DNA of 64,000 bases from Domibacillus robiginosus (GTDB lineage Bacteria; Bacillota; Bacilli; Bacillales; Domibacillaceae). A program made the translations under genes and the position numbers. The DNA lies in assembly GCF_000966195.1 (NCBI RefSeq), contig NZ_LAHL01000038.1:42229-106228 (forward strand), written 5' to 3'. The notes under the pieces are model-generated. The model ran no database searches, was not told where the DNA came from, and saw only the letters and a program-made list of their open reading frames with translations. This document shows, piece after piece, positions 35,021-44,442 of this stretch. The first letter of the stretch is position 1. Every line of letters starts with the position of its first letter.

Positions 35021-36013
35021 ATGTCTATCTTTACACGTAAAACGAAAGCAATGTCCGTTTGCCTGCTGGCATCTTCCATCGCGCTGGCTGCCTGTGGAAG
35101 CACACAGGAACAAGGAGCAGAAAACAATGGAGCGGCGGAAAGTACACAGGAAGCATCAGAAAAAACAGAACATACACTAACAGATGCAATGGGAAATGAA
35201 GTGACAATTCCAGCGAATCCGGAGCGGGTACTGGCTTCATATTTAGAAGACCCATTAACGGCTTTAGGCATTACCCCGGTGGCGCAATGGTCTGTATCCG
35301 ATGGAACAAGCGTTCAGGATTATCTGCAGGATTCTCTCCAGGATGTGCCGACTATTCCGCATGACCTGCCATACGAGGCTGTTGCCAGTGTAAAGCCGGA
35401 TTTAATAATTATGGACTCTCCTTCGATGGTGGAAGGCGGAAAATATGAGCAATACGCTAAAATTGCTCCTACATATGTGATCGGCGAGGAACTAAATAAT
35501 GACTGGCGGGAAGAATTACTGACGGTTGGAGAAATTTTTAATGAAGAAGAAAAGGCGCAAAGCGTATTGGACGAATATGATCAAAAAGCAAAAGAAGCAA
35601 AAGAACAAATCGCAAACGCAATTCCTGGTGAATCTGCTGCTGCGGTATGGCTGATCAATAAGCAATTTTTTATGGTAAGTGAAAATTTGTCAAGCGGAGA
35701 CGTTCTTTATAATGATTTAGGGATTGCTGTACCGAAAGTGGTTTCAGAAATATCTAAAACTGATGACGCCAACTGGCTGTCGATCTCAATGGAAAAGCTG
35801 GCTGAACTGGATGCAGATCACCTTTTCTTGATCAACAGCGATGGAGAGAGCGCGAACGAATTACTTCAAGATCCGCTTCTACAGAATATTCCTGCTGTAA
35901 AAAACGGAAATGTTTATGAATTTGGTGCAAAAGAAAGCTGGCTGTATACAGGAGCTGTAGCTAACAGCCAGATCATTGATCGTGTTTTAGAAAGTGTTGC
36001 AAAGCAAAAATAA
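35021..36013 (+). CDS. Ferric-siderophore-binding lipoprotein
   Basis: The 330-residue protein has a lipoprotein signal IALAACGS with Cys25, then a Fhu/Fec-type binding fold. PANPERVLASYLEDPLTALG and SVKPDLIIMDSPSM appear in the N lobe and WLSISMEKLAELDADHLFLI in the C lobe. It captures an iron(III) siderophore or similar chelate outside the membrane. AGGAGG precedes the ATG. A hairpin follows before the permeases, which may set a higher level for the binding protein. Confidence 0.92.
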   Translation: MSIFTRKTKAMSVCLLASSIALAACGSTQEQGAENNGAAESTQEASEKTEHTLTDAMGNEVTIPANPERVLASYLEDPLTALGITPVAQWSVSDGTSVQDYLQDSLQDVPTIPHDLPYEAVASVKPDLIIMDSPSMVEGGKYEQYAKIAPTYVIGEELNNDWREELLTVGEIFNEEEKAQSVLDEYDQKAKEAKEQIANAIPGESAAAVWLINKQFFMVSENLSSGDVLYNDLGIAVPKVVSEISKTDDANWLSISMEKLAELDADHLFLINSDGESANELLQDPLLQNIPAVKNGNVYEFGAKESWLYTGAVANSQIIDRVLESVAKQK

Positions 36014-36025
36014 TAGCAGTGGACG

Positions 36026-36060
36026 GATCGTCTTTTGAACAAAGACGATCTTTCCTGTTT
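36026..36060 (+). terminator. Attenuator-like hairpin after the binding protein gene
   Basis: The stem GATCGTCTTT / AAAGACGATC has a 5-base loop and the tail TTTCCTGTTT. It lies inside the operon and probably gives partial termination. Confidence 0.7.
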
Positions 36061-36099
36061 AAGTCAGTGTTTCTTCACTGTGTATGAGGGGGATTTTTT

Positions 36100-37158
36100 T
36101 TGGTTTTTCATCGATTTCGCCGAAGCGGCATCGATAATAGAGAGGGCGCTGTTCAAAAATCCAGACCCTTCGCCGCTTCAATTATTTTAGCAGCTGGTTT
36201 GTTTTTGCTTGTTGTGCTGACAGGAGTGTCTATCGCATACGGTGCGGCAGATATTCAAGTCAGTACCGTATGGAACAGTTTTGTTCATTTTGATCCAGCC
36301 ATTGCGTCTCATCAAATTATTCATGAACTTCGAATGCCAAGAGCGGTGGCAGCAGCTGCAGCAGGCGCTTTTTTAGCTGTTTCCGGAGCCATTATGCAGG
36401 GAATGACCCGAAATCCGCTAGCTTCTCCATCTATTATGGGTATTACAGCTGGTTCTTCGTTTGTGCTGGCTCTTGCCTTTATCTTTGATGCACACGCTTC
36501 TCCAAACAAGCTGGTATTCTGGTCATTCGTTGGTTCAGGGCTTGGAGCATTTCTTGTGTTTGGTATTGGGGCTTTGTCAAAAAGAGGGCTTACACCTGTT
36601 AAACTTGCACTGGCTGGCTCTGCCGTTACAGCCCTTCTCACATCGGTATCATCTGCCTTGGCTATGCATTTTGATGTGGCGCGGGATCTTAGCTTCTGGT
36701 ATGCGGGCGGGGTAGCCGGAATCAGGTGGGAAAGCGTGCGTGTCGTGCTTCCTATTGCCGTCGTCGGCCTGGCTGCTGCCATGCTTATTTCAAGATCGAT
36801 TACGGTACTCAGTCTGGGAGAAGAAGTAGCGAAGGGTCTGGGGCAAAAAGTAAAGCTGGCAAAAGTGTCTGGTCTGCTCGTCGTTTTATTGTTGACGGGA
36901 GCCGCTGTTTCATTAGCAGGAGTGGTCGGCTTTGTAGGACTGGTTATTCCGCATATTACCCGTTTCTTAGTAGGAGTGGACTATCGATGGATCATCCCCT
37001 GTTCCGCTGTTTTAGGAGGTCTCCTTTTAATAATGGCAGACATTATGGCCAGAATGATCAATCCGCCATTTGAAACACCATTAGGAGCTGTAACGGCACT
37101 TGTTGGTGTGCCGTTTTTCCTTTATCTTTCACGTCGCGAAGGAGGAGGCACCCGATGA
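36100..37158 (+). CDS. FecCD-family siderophore permease, subunit 1
   Basis: A 352-residue permease with about nine or ten membrane segments. LRMPRAVAAAAAGAFLAVSG and MQGMTRNPLASPSIMGIT are the FecCD signatures, and GFVGLVIPHITRFLVG is the ATPase-contact loop. The start is TTG with GAGGGGG upstream. It overlaps the second permease by four bases. No ATPase gene follows, so the complex must use an ATPase encoded elsewhere. Confidence 0.93.
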   Translation: MVFHRFRRSGIDNREGAVQKSRPFAASIILAAGLFLLVVLTGVSIAYGAADIQVSTVWNSFVHFDPAIASHQIIHELRMPRAVAAAAAGAFLAVSGAIMQGMTRNPLASPSIMGITAGSSFVLALAFIFDAHASPNKLVFWSFVGSGLGAFLVFGIGALSKRGLTPVKLALAGSAVTALLTSVSSALAMHFDVARDLSFWYAGGVAGIRWESVRVVLPIAVVGLAAAMLISRSITVLSLGEEVAKGLGQKVKLAKVSGLLVVLLLTGAAVSLAGVVGFVGLVIPHITRFLVGVDYRWIIPCSAVLGGLLLIMADIMARMINPPFETPLGAVTALVGVPFFLYLSRREGGGTR

Positions 37159-38171
37159 AGTATTCACAGAAACGATCTCAGCGGACAAGCAAAATCGCGG
37201 CTGTTCTTCTTCTATGCCTGGCTCTGACCTTTCTTATTAGTTTAAATACGGGTTTAATTCAAATAGCTCCAATAGATGTTTTTCGTTTATTAATTGGAAG
37301 CGGAAGCGAGCAAAATGCAGTCATTTTATTTGATTTTCGTCTGCCTAGAATGGTCATTGCGCTATTGATTGGTGCAGGCATCGGCATTTCTGGAGCTATT
37401 TTACAAGGGATATCCCGAAACGAGTTAGCAGACCCGGGCATATTAGGGATCAATGCCGGCGCTGGTTTTGCGGTGATTCTCTTTATTTTTTATTTCCAGG
37501 GAAATGCAGCATCAGCAGGTGCAGCGATCTGGGTTCTTCCCCTTTTCGCTATGCTGGGTGCTCTTTTAGCCGGGGCATGTACTTATCTTTTTGCCTGGAA
37601 GGGAGGCGTTTCGCCAACGAGGCTCGTCCTATCCGGCATCGGTGTAAATGCCGCTTTTGCCGCGCTCATTATCGTATTTCAATTGAAAATGGACCCGAAA
37701 AACTTTTCACAGGCTATTGTATGGCTTTCTGGAAGCATTTGGGGAACGAATTGGGCGTATGTTTTAGCTGTATTCCCATGGATTTTAATTCTTATTCCCT
37801 ATACAATTTACAAATCCAGATATTTGAACGTGCTTTACTTGGGCGATGAACTGGCTAAAGCACTTGGAGTTCGGATAGAGAAAGAAAGAAGGAAGCTATT
37901 GATCACGTCTGTATTACTTGCAGGCACCTGCGTCGCTGTTGGCGGCGGAATTGCCTTTTTAGGATTGGTAGCGCCCCATTTAGCCCGGAGGCTGGCAGGC
38001 CCGCGGCATGAACATTTTCTACCGGTAACCGCTTTGATTGGTGCTCTGCTGCTTTTAGCAGCAGATGTTATCGGCAGAGTCATTTTAATGCCGACAGAAG
38101 TGCCGGTTGGATTAGTTGTATCGGCACTCGGGGCTCCTTACTTTATTTATTTGCTTATTAAGATGGACTAA
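37155..38171 (+). CDS. FecCD-family siderophore permease, subunit 2
   Basis: A 338-residue FecCD permease with FRLPRMVIALLIGAGIGISG, LQGISRNELADPGILGINAG and FLGLVAPHLARRLAGPRH. It forms a heterodimer with the preceding subunit. It starts in an ATGA overlap with AGGAGG inside the previous gene. It ends the Fur-controlled operon. Confidence 0.93.
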   Translation: MKYSQKRSQRTSKIAAVLLLCLALTFLISLNTGLIQIAPIDVFRLLIGSGSEQNAVILFDFRLPRMVIALLIGAGIGISGAILQGISRNELADPGILGINAGAGFAVILFIFYFQGNAASAGAAIWVLPLFAMLGALLAGACTYLFAWKGGVSPTRLVLSGIGVNAAFAALIIVFQLKMDPKNFSQAIVWLSGSIWGTNWAYVLAVFPWILILIPYTIYKSRYLNVLYLGDELAKALGVRIEKERRKLLITSVLLAGTCVAVGGGIAFLGLVAPHLARRLAGPRHEHFLPVTALIGALLLLAADVIGRVILMPTEVPVGLVVSALGAPYFIYLLIKMD

Positions 38172-38231
38172 ACCAATAATGCTAAAAACTGTGTCACATT
38201 AACGATTAACTTCATAGAAACAGAAAGCTAA

Positions 38232-38266
38232 AAACCAGCTCAGAAGCTATCTGAGCTGGTTTTATT
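38232..38266. terminator. Bidirectional terminator after the iron operon
   Basis: The arms AAACCAGCTCAG and CTGAGCTGGTTT pair perfectly, with a T-rich tail. Confidence 0.88.
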
Positions 38267-38272
38267 TATTGT

Positions 38273-39196
38273 TTAAGCTGGCTGCCAGACGACAAGCTTC
38301 GCTTTATGAAACCGCTGTTCAGCTTCCTTCCAGTTTACGACGTTCCACCACGCGTCCACGTATTTAGCACGCTCATTTTGATATTGAAGATAATAGGCGT
38401 GTTCCCAAACGTCTAAAACAAGCAGCGGAATCACATCCCATTGACTGAGGTTTTGATGCTTTTCGGCCGTTAAAATCTCCAGGCGGCGCGCACGCGGAGC
38501 CCAGACCAAAATCGCCCAGCCGACCCCTTCCACGTTTTTAGCCGCTTCTGAAAAGTGCCGTTTAAACGCATCAAAACTGCCAAAAGCGTTTGTGATCGCC
38601 TGGTTAAGCTCTCCGGTCGGTCGTCCGCCGCCCTTTGGGCTCATTACCGACCAAAAAATGGTGTGCAGGTAATGGCCGGCACCGTGAAAAGCGGCTTCAC
38701 GCTCCCAGTGTTTAATGAGGCTGAAATCACCGCTCCGGCGTGCTTTTTGCATTTCTTTTTCGGCTTTGTTCAGTCCGTCTACGTAACTTTGATGATGCTT
38801 ATCATGGTGCAGCTTCATAATTTCGGCTGAGATCGCCGGCTCTAAAGCATCATAAGGGTAAGGGAGCGGAGGCAGGCGGTGCCCGCCGATCGGAACGGCC
38901 CGTTCATCGGCCTTGTTTTCCTGTTTAGCGGATGACGGCGGCCGTAATAAGCCGGGAAGCTGATTGTATAAAGCAGCTGCCTGGCTGCTTAAAGAGAGTG
39001 TATCAACTGATTGTTCATTTTCTGCATCTTTTTTTAAAGAAAGGAATGCAGCTTCCCACTGATCCAACGCTTTTTTATCGGCTGCCACTGCTTTTTCACG
39101 AATCAATTTCCATTGCTGCTCTACGTTCTTACACCAATTCAACAGGGTTGCCCGGTAGGCTTTTTCATGTGAAAACACTGCCCATACCTCCTTCAT
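38273..39196 (-). CDS. Superoxide dismutase, Fe/Mn family, with N-terminal extension (SodF-like)
   Basis: The 307-residue protein has a C-terminal Fe/Mn SOD domain from about residue 105. The metal ligands are His in KLHHDKHH, His in GHYLHTIFWS, and Asp plus His in DVWEHAYY. The first ~100 residues form a charged helical extension (EKAYRATLLNWCKNVEQQW and later) absent from ordinary ~200-residue SODs. Bacillus SodF has a similar extended build. There is no signal peptide. AGGAGG is present before the ATG. Confidence 0.9.
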   Translation of the reverse strand: MKEVWAVFSHEKAYRATLLNWCKNVEQQWKLIREKAVAADKKALDQWEAAFLSLKKDAENEQSVDTLSLSSQAAALYNQLPGLLRPPSSAKQENKADERAVPIGGHRLPPLPYPYDALEPAISAEIMKLHHDKHHQSYVDGLNKAEKEMQKARRSGDFSLIKHWEREAAFHGAGHYLHTIFWSVMSPKGGGRPTGELNQAITNAFGSFDAFKRHFSEAAKNVEGVGWAILVWAPRARRLEILTAEKHQNLSQWDVIPLLVLDVWEHAYYLQYQNERAKYVDAWWNVVNWKEAEQRFHKAKLVVWQPA

Positions 39197-39253
39197 TTGC
39201 CTTTTAACAGCCTATGAGCAGGAGGAGAGCAGTGTTCACATAAAAACGGGTAT

Positions 39254-41377
39254 TTATTTGTATCTCGCTTTCATAAGGCGCATAGAATTCAGCACAACAA
39301 TCAAAGTAGAGCCAACATCGGCAAATACAGCCATCCAAAGAGTCAGCCATCCCGGCACGATCAGTAACAGGGCAAGAAGTTTTAAGCCGAAGGCAAAGGC
39401 AATATTCTGTTTGATGACCTGAAGCGTTTTGCGGCTGAGCGCGATCGTGTACGGCAGCTTTTCTAAATCATCTGCCATCAGCGCTACATCCGCTGTTTCT
39501 AGGGCTGTATCTGTTCCCGCACCACCCATCGCAATACCAACTGAAGCGCTGGCGAGTGCTGGGGCATCATTGATACCGTCACCAATCATTGCAACATGTC
39601 CGTGCCGGGCGCGGAGGGACTTGATAGCGCCGAGCTTATCCTCCGGCATTAATTCTGCCTGTACATCTGTTACGCCGAGCTGTCTGCCGATAGAAGCGGC
39701 AGCTGCCCGATTATCCCCTGTCAGCATCACTGTTTTTTGAATGCCAAGACTGGCAAGCTTTTGCACAACAGACAAGCTGCTTTCACGAACCTGATCGGCT
39801 GCGGCAACATAGCCTTTTATTTCCTGGTCTGTTCCAACAAGCATCACCGTTTTTCCTTCTGCCTGAAGCGATGCAACGGCTTGATGCACCTCCTCGGTCA
39901 TAACCGCTCCCTCTTTAAAAAGAGCCGGGCTGCCGATATAATAAGTTATTCCGTCCAGGATGGCTTTTGCGCCTTTTCCGGTCAGCGACTGAAAATCATC
40001 GGCTGAAAGCAGCGGTACTCTCTCTAAAGAAGCTTTCCGCAAAATAGCCGAAGCAAGAGGGTGCTGCGAAAAGGTTTCAAGAGAAGCAGCTACAGATAAA
40101 AGTTCCTGTTCGCTCAGGTCAGAAAAGGAGACAATGTCCGTCACATCCGGCTTTCCTTCTGTTAAGGTGCCGGTTTTATCAAATGCCACTACTTTTAAGC
40201 GTCCTGTTTCTTCTAGATGAATACCACCTTTGATTAAAACGCCGTTTTTTGCCGCGTTTCCAATCGCGGTTACAATGGCAACGGGAGTAGAAATGACAAG
40301 TGCGCAAGGGCAGCCAACGACAAGAACGGCAAGGCCGCGATAAATCCATTCCTGCCAGCCGCCGCCCATAAACAGCGGCGGAAGTACGGCGACCAGTAAG
40401 GCGATTGCCATAATGGCCGGTGTGTAATATCTGGCAAAGCGGTCGACAAACGCTTGAGATGGCGCGCGTTCAGCCTGTGCTTCTTCGACTAAATGAATAA
40501 TTTTAGCGATCGTTGTGTCTTCGGAAAGCTTTGTGACGCGCACTTCTAAAAACCCTTCTTCATTGAGGGAGCCGGCAAATACTTCAGCGCCTTCTTCCTT
40601 GGACACCGGAATGGATTCACCCGTGATCGCCGCCTGGTTAATGGATGAACGGCCGCGAATAACCTCGCCATCCATGGCAACCTTTTGTCCGGGCTTCACG
40701 ATCATAATATCTCCGATTTGAATATCTTCAACAGCCACTTCAAATTCACTGCTGCCTCGTTTAATCAGCGCTGTATCCGGTGCAATATCCATAAGAGAGC
40801 GAATAGACTGGCGGGCTTTATCCATGGAATAGCCTTCTAGTGCTTCGCTTAGAGCAAAGAGAAAGACAACAACAGCGCCTTCACCCCATTCACCGATGAT
40901 AGCTGCGCCAATGATTGCCACAGTCATCAGCGTTTTCATATCAAATTCAAAGCGAACAAGATTTTTCAGCCCGACTTTAAATAAATCAAAGCCGCCGATT
41001 AAAATCGAAAGCGCAAAAATCGCAATTGTTACCGGACTGTTTTCGCCAGCGGAAAAAGTGGAAATATAACCGAGAATTAAAAAAAACAGCGATACCATCG
41101 TATTTTTATTTGCACGCTTTTGCCAGAAAGGAACCCGCTCTTCCTTTCTTTTCTCGCGCTCGGGATATACTTTAATTCCGTCAAACGCACCGGCAGCTTC
41201 TAGCTGTTCAACCGAAGCATCGCCAATGATTGCGACCTTTGAGGCACCAAAGTTCAGCTGAACATCTTCTACTGATTGGATATCACGAATGTTTTTTTCA
41301 AATTTGGCCGCACAGTTGGCGCAGGACAATCCTTGAAGACGATATACATGCTTCTTTTCTTCACTCATGTTCTTCAT
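39254..41377 (-). CDS. cadA: Cadmium/zinc-exporting P-type ATPase
   Basis: The 707-residue P1B ATPase has one N-terminal heavy-metal domain with GLSCANC (Cys19, Cys22). The membrane metal site is GCPCALV, the phosphorylation motif is DKTGTLTEG near 398, and the hinge region is [13 protein letters not shown]. It pumps Cd(II), Zn(II) or Pb(II) out of the cytoplasm. It overlaps cadC by four bases. An alternative ATG three codons in, at 41368, has better spacing from GAGAGGA. The whole unit is under CadC control. Confidence 0.95.
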   Translation of the reverse strand: MKNMSEEKKHVYRLQGLSCANCAAKFEKNIRDIQSVEDVQLNFGASKVAIIGDASVEQLEAAGAFDGIKVYPEREKRKEERVPFWQKRANKNTMVSLFFLILGYISTFSAGENSPVTIAIFALSILIGGFDLFKVGLKNLVRFEFDMKTLMTVAIIGAAIIGEWGEGAVVVFLFALSEALEGYSMDKARQSIRSLMDIAPDTALIKRGSSEFEVAVEDIQIGDIMIVKPGQKVAMDGEVIRGRSSINQAAITGESIPVSKEEGAEVFAGSLNEEGFLEVRVTKLSEDTTIAKIIHLVEEAQAERAPSQAFVDRFARYYTPAIMAIALLVAVLPPLFMGGGWQEWIYRGLAVLVVGCPCALVISTPVAIVTAIGNAAKNGVLIKGGIHLEETGRLKVVAFDKTGTLTEGKPDVTDIVSFSDLSEQELLSVAASLETFSQHPLASAILRKASLERVPLLSADDFQSLTGKGAKAILDGITYYIGSPALFKEGAVMTEEVHQAVASLQAEGKTVMLVGTDQEIKGYVAAADQVRESSLSVVQKLASLGIQKTVMLTGDNRAAAASIGRQLGVTDVQAELMPEDKLGAIKSLRARHGHVAMIGDGINDAPALASASVGIAMGGAGTDTALETADVALMADDLEKLPYTIALSRKTLQVIKQNIAFAFGLKLLALLLIVPGWLTLWMAVFADVGSTLIVVLNSMRLMKARYK

Positions 41378-41745
41378 TCCTCTCTCGAATGTTCCATGGC
41401 AATGCTGACAAGCTGGTGAACGTGGTCATCTTTAACAGAGTAATACACCATTTTTCCTTCTTTCCGATACTTGGCAAGCCCCATATTGCGGAGCAGGCGT
41501 AAATGATGAGAGGCGGTGGCAGTGGTAGAACCAATGATTTGAGCAACATCACAAACGCACAGCTCTTCTTCGATTGTCAGTGCGTATACAATTTTTAAGC
41601 GGGTTGCGTCGGACAGGGCTTTAAAAAGCAGCTCTACACCGTTAACGTCATTTATCTTCGGCTGGACTCGAGTGACGACTTCTCCGTTAAAACAATCGGT
41701 TTCACACGCATCGTTTGGTAATTTTACGCTTGTTTTTTCGGTCAT
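41374..41745 (-). CDS. cadC: CadC, ArsR/SmtB-family metal-responsive repressor
   Basis: The 123-residue winged-helix protein has the metal-site cysteines of CadC: Cys14 and Cys18 in the N-terminal CETDC, and Cys63 and Cys65 in ELCVCDV. The recognition helix [17 protein letters not shown] follows. It releases DNA on binding Cd, Pb or Zn. It lies directly upstream of cadA in one transcript, and two matching operators lie in front of it. Confidence 0.94.
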   Translation of the reverse strand: MTEKTSVKLPNDACETDCFNGEVVTRVQPKINDVNGVELLFKALSDATRLKIVYALTIEEELCVCDVAQIIGSTTATASHHLRLLRNMGLAKYRKEGKMVYYSVKDDHVHQLVSIAMEHSREE

Positions 41746-41758
41746 TTCAGCACCTCAT

Positions 41759-41774
41759 TCAAATAGTTGTTTGA
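41759..41774. promoter_or_regulatory. CadC operator 1
   Basis: TCAAATAGTTGTTTGA has TCAAA and TTTGA half-sites in the spacing known for CadC (TCAAATAAATATTTGA). It lies next to the cadC start. Confidence 0.75.
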
Positions 41775-41823
41775 TTGTATATTTTTAGTGTATGCGCGGG
41801 TTGGAAAAAAGTCAATCAGACAT

Positions 41824-41839
41824 TCAAATGATTATTTGA
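41824..41839. promoter_or_regulatory. CadC operator 2
   Basis: TCAAATGATTATTTGA is extended to a nearly perfect 20-bp palindrome. It is 65 bp from operator 1 and nearer to the divergent YnfA remnant, which may once have been CadC-controlled too. Confidence 0.78.
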
Positions 41840-41878
41840 ATATAAAAGAAAAAGTAACACGTTATGTTATATACTTAG

Positions 41879-42223
41879 ATGATATTTTTATTGGCAAGGC
41901 TAGCAGAAATCGGTGTCGGCTGCCTGAGCGGGATCTGGCTGAGAGAAGGAAAGCCATTTGTCTGGAGAGCAGCTTGCGGTGCGGCTCTTGTCCTTTATAG
42001 CACCATTGTCACATTTCAAACCTTTTCATTATTCGGATGCGTATATGCTGTTTGTTTTGTGGGAATGGAAGAGAATCAGAAACACCACATTTATTATGAC
42101 TGGGCTGGGGCAGCGATCTGTCTCGAGGGCATTGCCATTAGGCTGGGGCGCCTTGTCAATAGGACGAGCACGTTAAGGCCGCCTTTGTTCAGAAAAGGCG
42201 GCTTTGACGTTCATTTAAGATAA
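41879..42223 (+). pseudogene. Broken YnfA/UPF0060 membrane protein gene
   Basis: The start, LLARLAEIGVGCLSGIWLRE, matches the small multidrug-transporter-like YnfA family. FGCVYAV follows, where the family has FGRVYAAYGG. About ten residues are then missing and the LWGWK-like block is found one frame over (VLWEWKR near 42050). YDWAGAAICLEGIAI then returns in the first frame. The C-terminal 20 residues are unrelated read-through. This fits a small deletion plus compensating shift, leaving a protein lacking one membrane segment. It may be non-functional; some translation is still possible. Confidence 0.65.
42175..42206. terminator. Terminator-like hairpin between convergent genes
   Basis: The stem GCCGCCTTT / AAAGGCGGC with a 7-base loop overlaps the end of the YnfA remnant frame and precedes the stop of the convergent ctaG gene. 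Confidence 0.7.
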
Positions 42224-43006
42224 AGTGGTTGTTGGGCGGGCAGCTTTCCTGGGACGGGCAGCGTGAAACCATTGCGAGCAAAGAAAAATAACGAGCACAA
42301 GGTCAACTGCGTCACCCCCGTAGTACATAAGCATGCTGCCGGCTTCTGCCTGTATCGAAGAAACACCCGCGGGGGGATGAGCATAAAGAAATTTCGATAA
42401 AATGCTGTGACCGGCGAGTGCCAGCAAAAGCACAGCAGCGCGAAAGCGAAAGCGCCTACGAAAGGGTGCCGGATCAATGCACAGGATCGAGGCAGTAAAA
42501 ACATAGCCAGCCAGAAACACATGTAAATGAACAAACACATGAGCAAGCACATTTTCCTGCATGAGGGTATATAAGCTTGTTGTATAAAGAAGCCAGAGTC
42601 CACCAATATTTAACACCAGCGCTGCAGCCGGATTTGTTATAAAAAGAAGCGGCCGGCTTTGGAGCAAACGGGACAGCAATCGAGCCTGCTGCACAGGGAG
42701 CGTTCGCAAAAAAAGAGTCATGGGTGCGGCCAGTGCCAGAAAAAGAGGCGCCAGCATACCGAGAAGCAGATGGACCGTCATGTGAGCCACAAAGTCCGTA
42801 TGTGCTTTTTGGGCTACAGGTCCCATAACAGCTGCAAGAGAACACAAAACACCGGCTATCCATAAAGCCGTACGGGAAGCCGGCCACGCTTTTCGTCGTC
42901 TCGAACGAAAAGCAGCCCAGACGTACAAGCTCAGTACTATGATAAAGGGTACAGCCAGCCAGGGAGAAGCGGATAAGGTCATTTGCATGTGATGCTCATT
43001 ATGCAT
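42215..43006 (-). CDS. ctaG: CtaG-family cytochrome c oxidase assembly protein
   Basis: The 263-residue membrane protein has seven membrane segments and the caa3_CtaG family features: AHMTVHLLLGMLAPLFLALA, LAHVFVHLHVFLAGYVF and GDAVDLVLVIFLCSQW. The His-rich segments suggest copper or haem handling during caa3 oxidase assembly. The start is ATG 43006 in MHNEHHM; a longer frame overlaps the upstream gene further. It overlaps the DUF2243 gene by eight bases. No oxidase subunits are nearby, so this may be the second, unlinked paralogue found in many Bacillaceae. Confidence 0.87.
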   Translation of the reverse strand: MHNEHHMQMTLSASPWLAVPFIIVLSLYVWAAFRSRRRKAWPASRTALWIAGVLCSLAAVMGPVAQKAHTDFVAHMTVHLLLGMLAPLFLALAAPMTLFLRTLPVQQARLLSRLLQSRPLLFITNPAAALVLNIGGLWLLYTTSLYTLMQENVLAHVFVHLHVFLAGYVFTASILCIDPAPFRRRFRFRAAVLLLALAGHSILSKFLYAHPPAGVSSIQAEAGSMLMYYGGDAVDLVLVIFLCSQWFHAARPRKAARPTTTLS

Positions 43007-43475
43007 CTCTATCACCCTTTTTTGCACGGGTAGCAAGCACTGCTCCTACAATAATCATTAAAACAGCGCTTATGTTCCAAACGAGATCATACAGCCAGAC
43101 ATTCTCCACATAGCGGATTTGATGAAGACGCATCACCTTGTGCTGAATAACGCCATCATAAAGCTGGAACACACCGGCTCCAAGCAGAATTCCTCCAAGC
43201 CACTTTTTACGAACAAGTTCCTGACGGCGCCGGAGATCCGCGAACAGAAACAGCCCTCCTACAGTGGCAAACCAGCTGAATGCATGAAAAAATCCATCGG
43301 AAACGAGTCCGGCACTTGTTGTAGATTGATCATAAAAATGATGCCAATGAAGCAGCTGGTGAAATACAGCTTCATCGAAAAAAGCAACGAAACCTACGCC
43401 GAATAAAAAACCAGACCATAGATTGCGTGCGGAAAAATTCGAAGAGCCGCGTATATTTCTGGACTGATCGTTCAT
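42999..43475 (-). CDS. DUF2243 membrane protein
   Basis: The 158-residue protein has four membrane segments. GFLFGVGFVAFFDEAVFHQL, LLHWHHFYDQ and GVFQLYDGVIQHKVMRLHQI are DUF2243 signatures with several conserved histidines. The function is unknown; family members commonly sit next to CtaG, as here, suggesting a shared respiratory or metal-related role. A GAAAGGGG-type ribosome binding site is present. Confidence 0.87.
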   Translation of the reverse strand: MNDQSRNIRGSSNFSARNLWSGFLFGVGFVAFFDEAVFHQLLHWHHFYDQSTTSAGLVSDGFFHAFSWFATVGGLFLFADLRRRQELVRKKWLGGILLGAGVFQLYDGVIQHKVMRLHQIRYVENVWLYDLVWNISAVLMIIVGAVLATRAKKGDRDA

Positions 43476-43651
43476 AATAAACCCCTTTCTACCATTTATG
43501 TGTGAATCTAATCTGTTTTGTTGTACCCATAAGCTGGAATGTTCATTCTTTTATAACAAAATTATTTCTCCTAAAAGAAACCATATCTCTTCGGAAGAAA
43601 GAAAGAGAATGATATAATGGAAATATTCAGAAATCAAAAAGGGTGAAATTA

Positions 43652-44422
43652 ATGGCGCTTCTTCACTGTCAGTTTTACTCCGACGTTTTACAGTTAAGTA
43701 CATCAATGACCGTAATTCTTCCACAGCAAACCCACTCACAAATCGGCATGCAAAGTAAAAAAACGAGCAGCAAGCATCAAACACTTTATTTGCTTCATGG
43801 ACTAAGTGACGATGACACAACATGGACACGCCGGACATCGATCGAACGGTATGTGGCACCCCATGGGCTGGCTGTTGTAATGCCGCAGGTGCATCACAGT
43901 TTTTATACCGATATGGCGTATGGGAGCCGGTATTGGACGTTTTTAACGGAAGAACTACCTGTGGTGGCCCGCTCTTTTTTTCCATTATCAGACGCACGCG
44001 AAGACAATTTTGTGGCAGGGCTTTCAATGGGCGGCTATGGCGCACTTAAATGGGCACTGTCACAACCGGAACAGTTCATCGCCGCTGCCAGTTTATCCGG
44101 AGCAGTTGACATTGTAAGCCGGGTAGAGGAAAGCGGCCGTGATCGTTTGTTTGAACTTGTTTTTGGAGACGGGCAGGTGGCCGGAACAAAGCATGATCTG
44201 TTTGCACTGCTGGAGGCAGCACAGCACTCCTCCTTAAAGCCGGCTTTGTACCAATGCTGCGGCAGGGAGGATTTCTTGTATGAAGATAACGTTCGCTTTA
44301 AGGAAGCATGCGAAAAAACATCCTTTGATTTAACGGTACAATTTGATTCAGGATCACATGAATGGGGGTACTGGGACCGAACCATCCAGGATGTGATCAA
44401 CTGGCTTCCACTGAAAAAATAA
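43652..44422 (+). CDS. Esterase-D-like alpha/beta hydrolase
   Basis: The 256-residue protein belongs to the tributyrin-esterase/S-formylglutathione-hydrolase-like group. LYLLHGLSDDDTTWTRRTSI is followed by the nucleophile GLSMGGYGALK (Ser125) and SGSHEWGYW with a likely catalytic His. There is no signal peptide. ATG 43652 has AAAGGGTGA upstream; a GTG three codons earlier is inside the ribosome binding site. The substrate is unknown. Confidence 0.9.
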   Translation: MALLHCQFYSDVLQLSTSMTVILPQQTHSQIGMQSKKTSSKHQTLYLLHGLSDDDTTWTRRTSIERYVAPHGLAVVMPQVHHSFYTDMAYGSRYWTFLTEELPVVARSFFPLSDAREDNFVAGLSMGGYGALKWALSQPEQFIAAASLSGAVDIVSRVEESGRDRLFELVFGDGQVAGTKHDLFALLEAAQHSSLKPALYQCCGREDFLYEDNVRFKEACEKTSFDLTVQFDSGSHEWGYWDRTIQDVINWLPLKK

Positions 44423-44442
44423 CTGTCTGGGGGAGGAACGCT

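Noticed and set aside
36321..36782. A 153-residue antisense frame within the first FecCD permease
   Set aside because: It is Ala/Pro/Arg-rich, typical of the reverse complement of a membrane protein gene.
43119..43406. A 95-residue plus-strand frame inside the DUF2243 gene
   Set aside because: The minus-strand protein has clear family features and overlaps ctaG in an operon; the plus-strand frame has neither ribosome binding site nor recognisable pattern.
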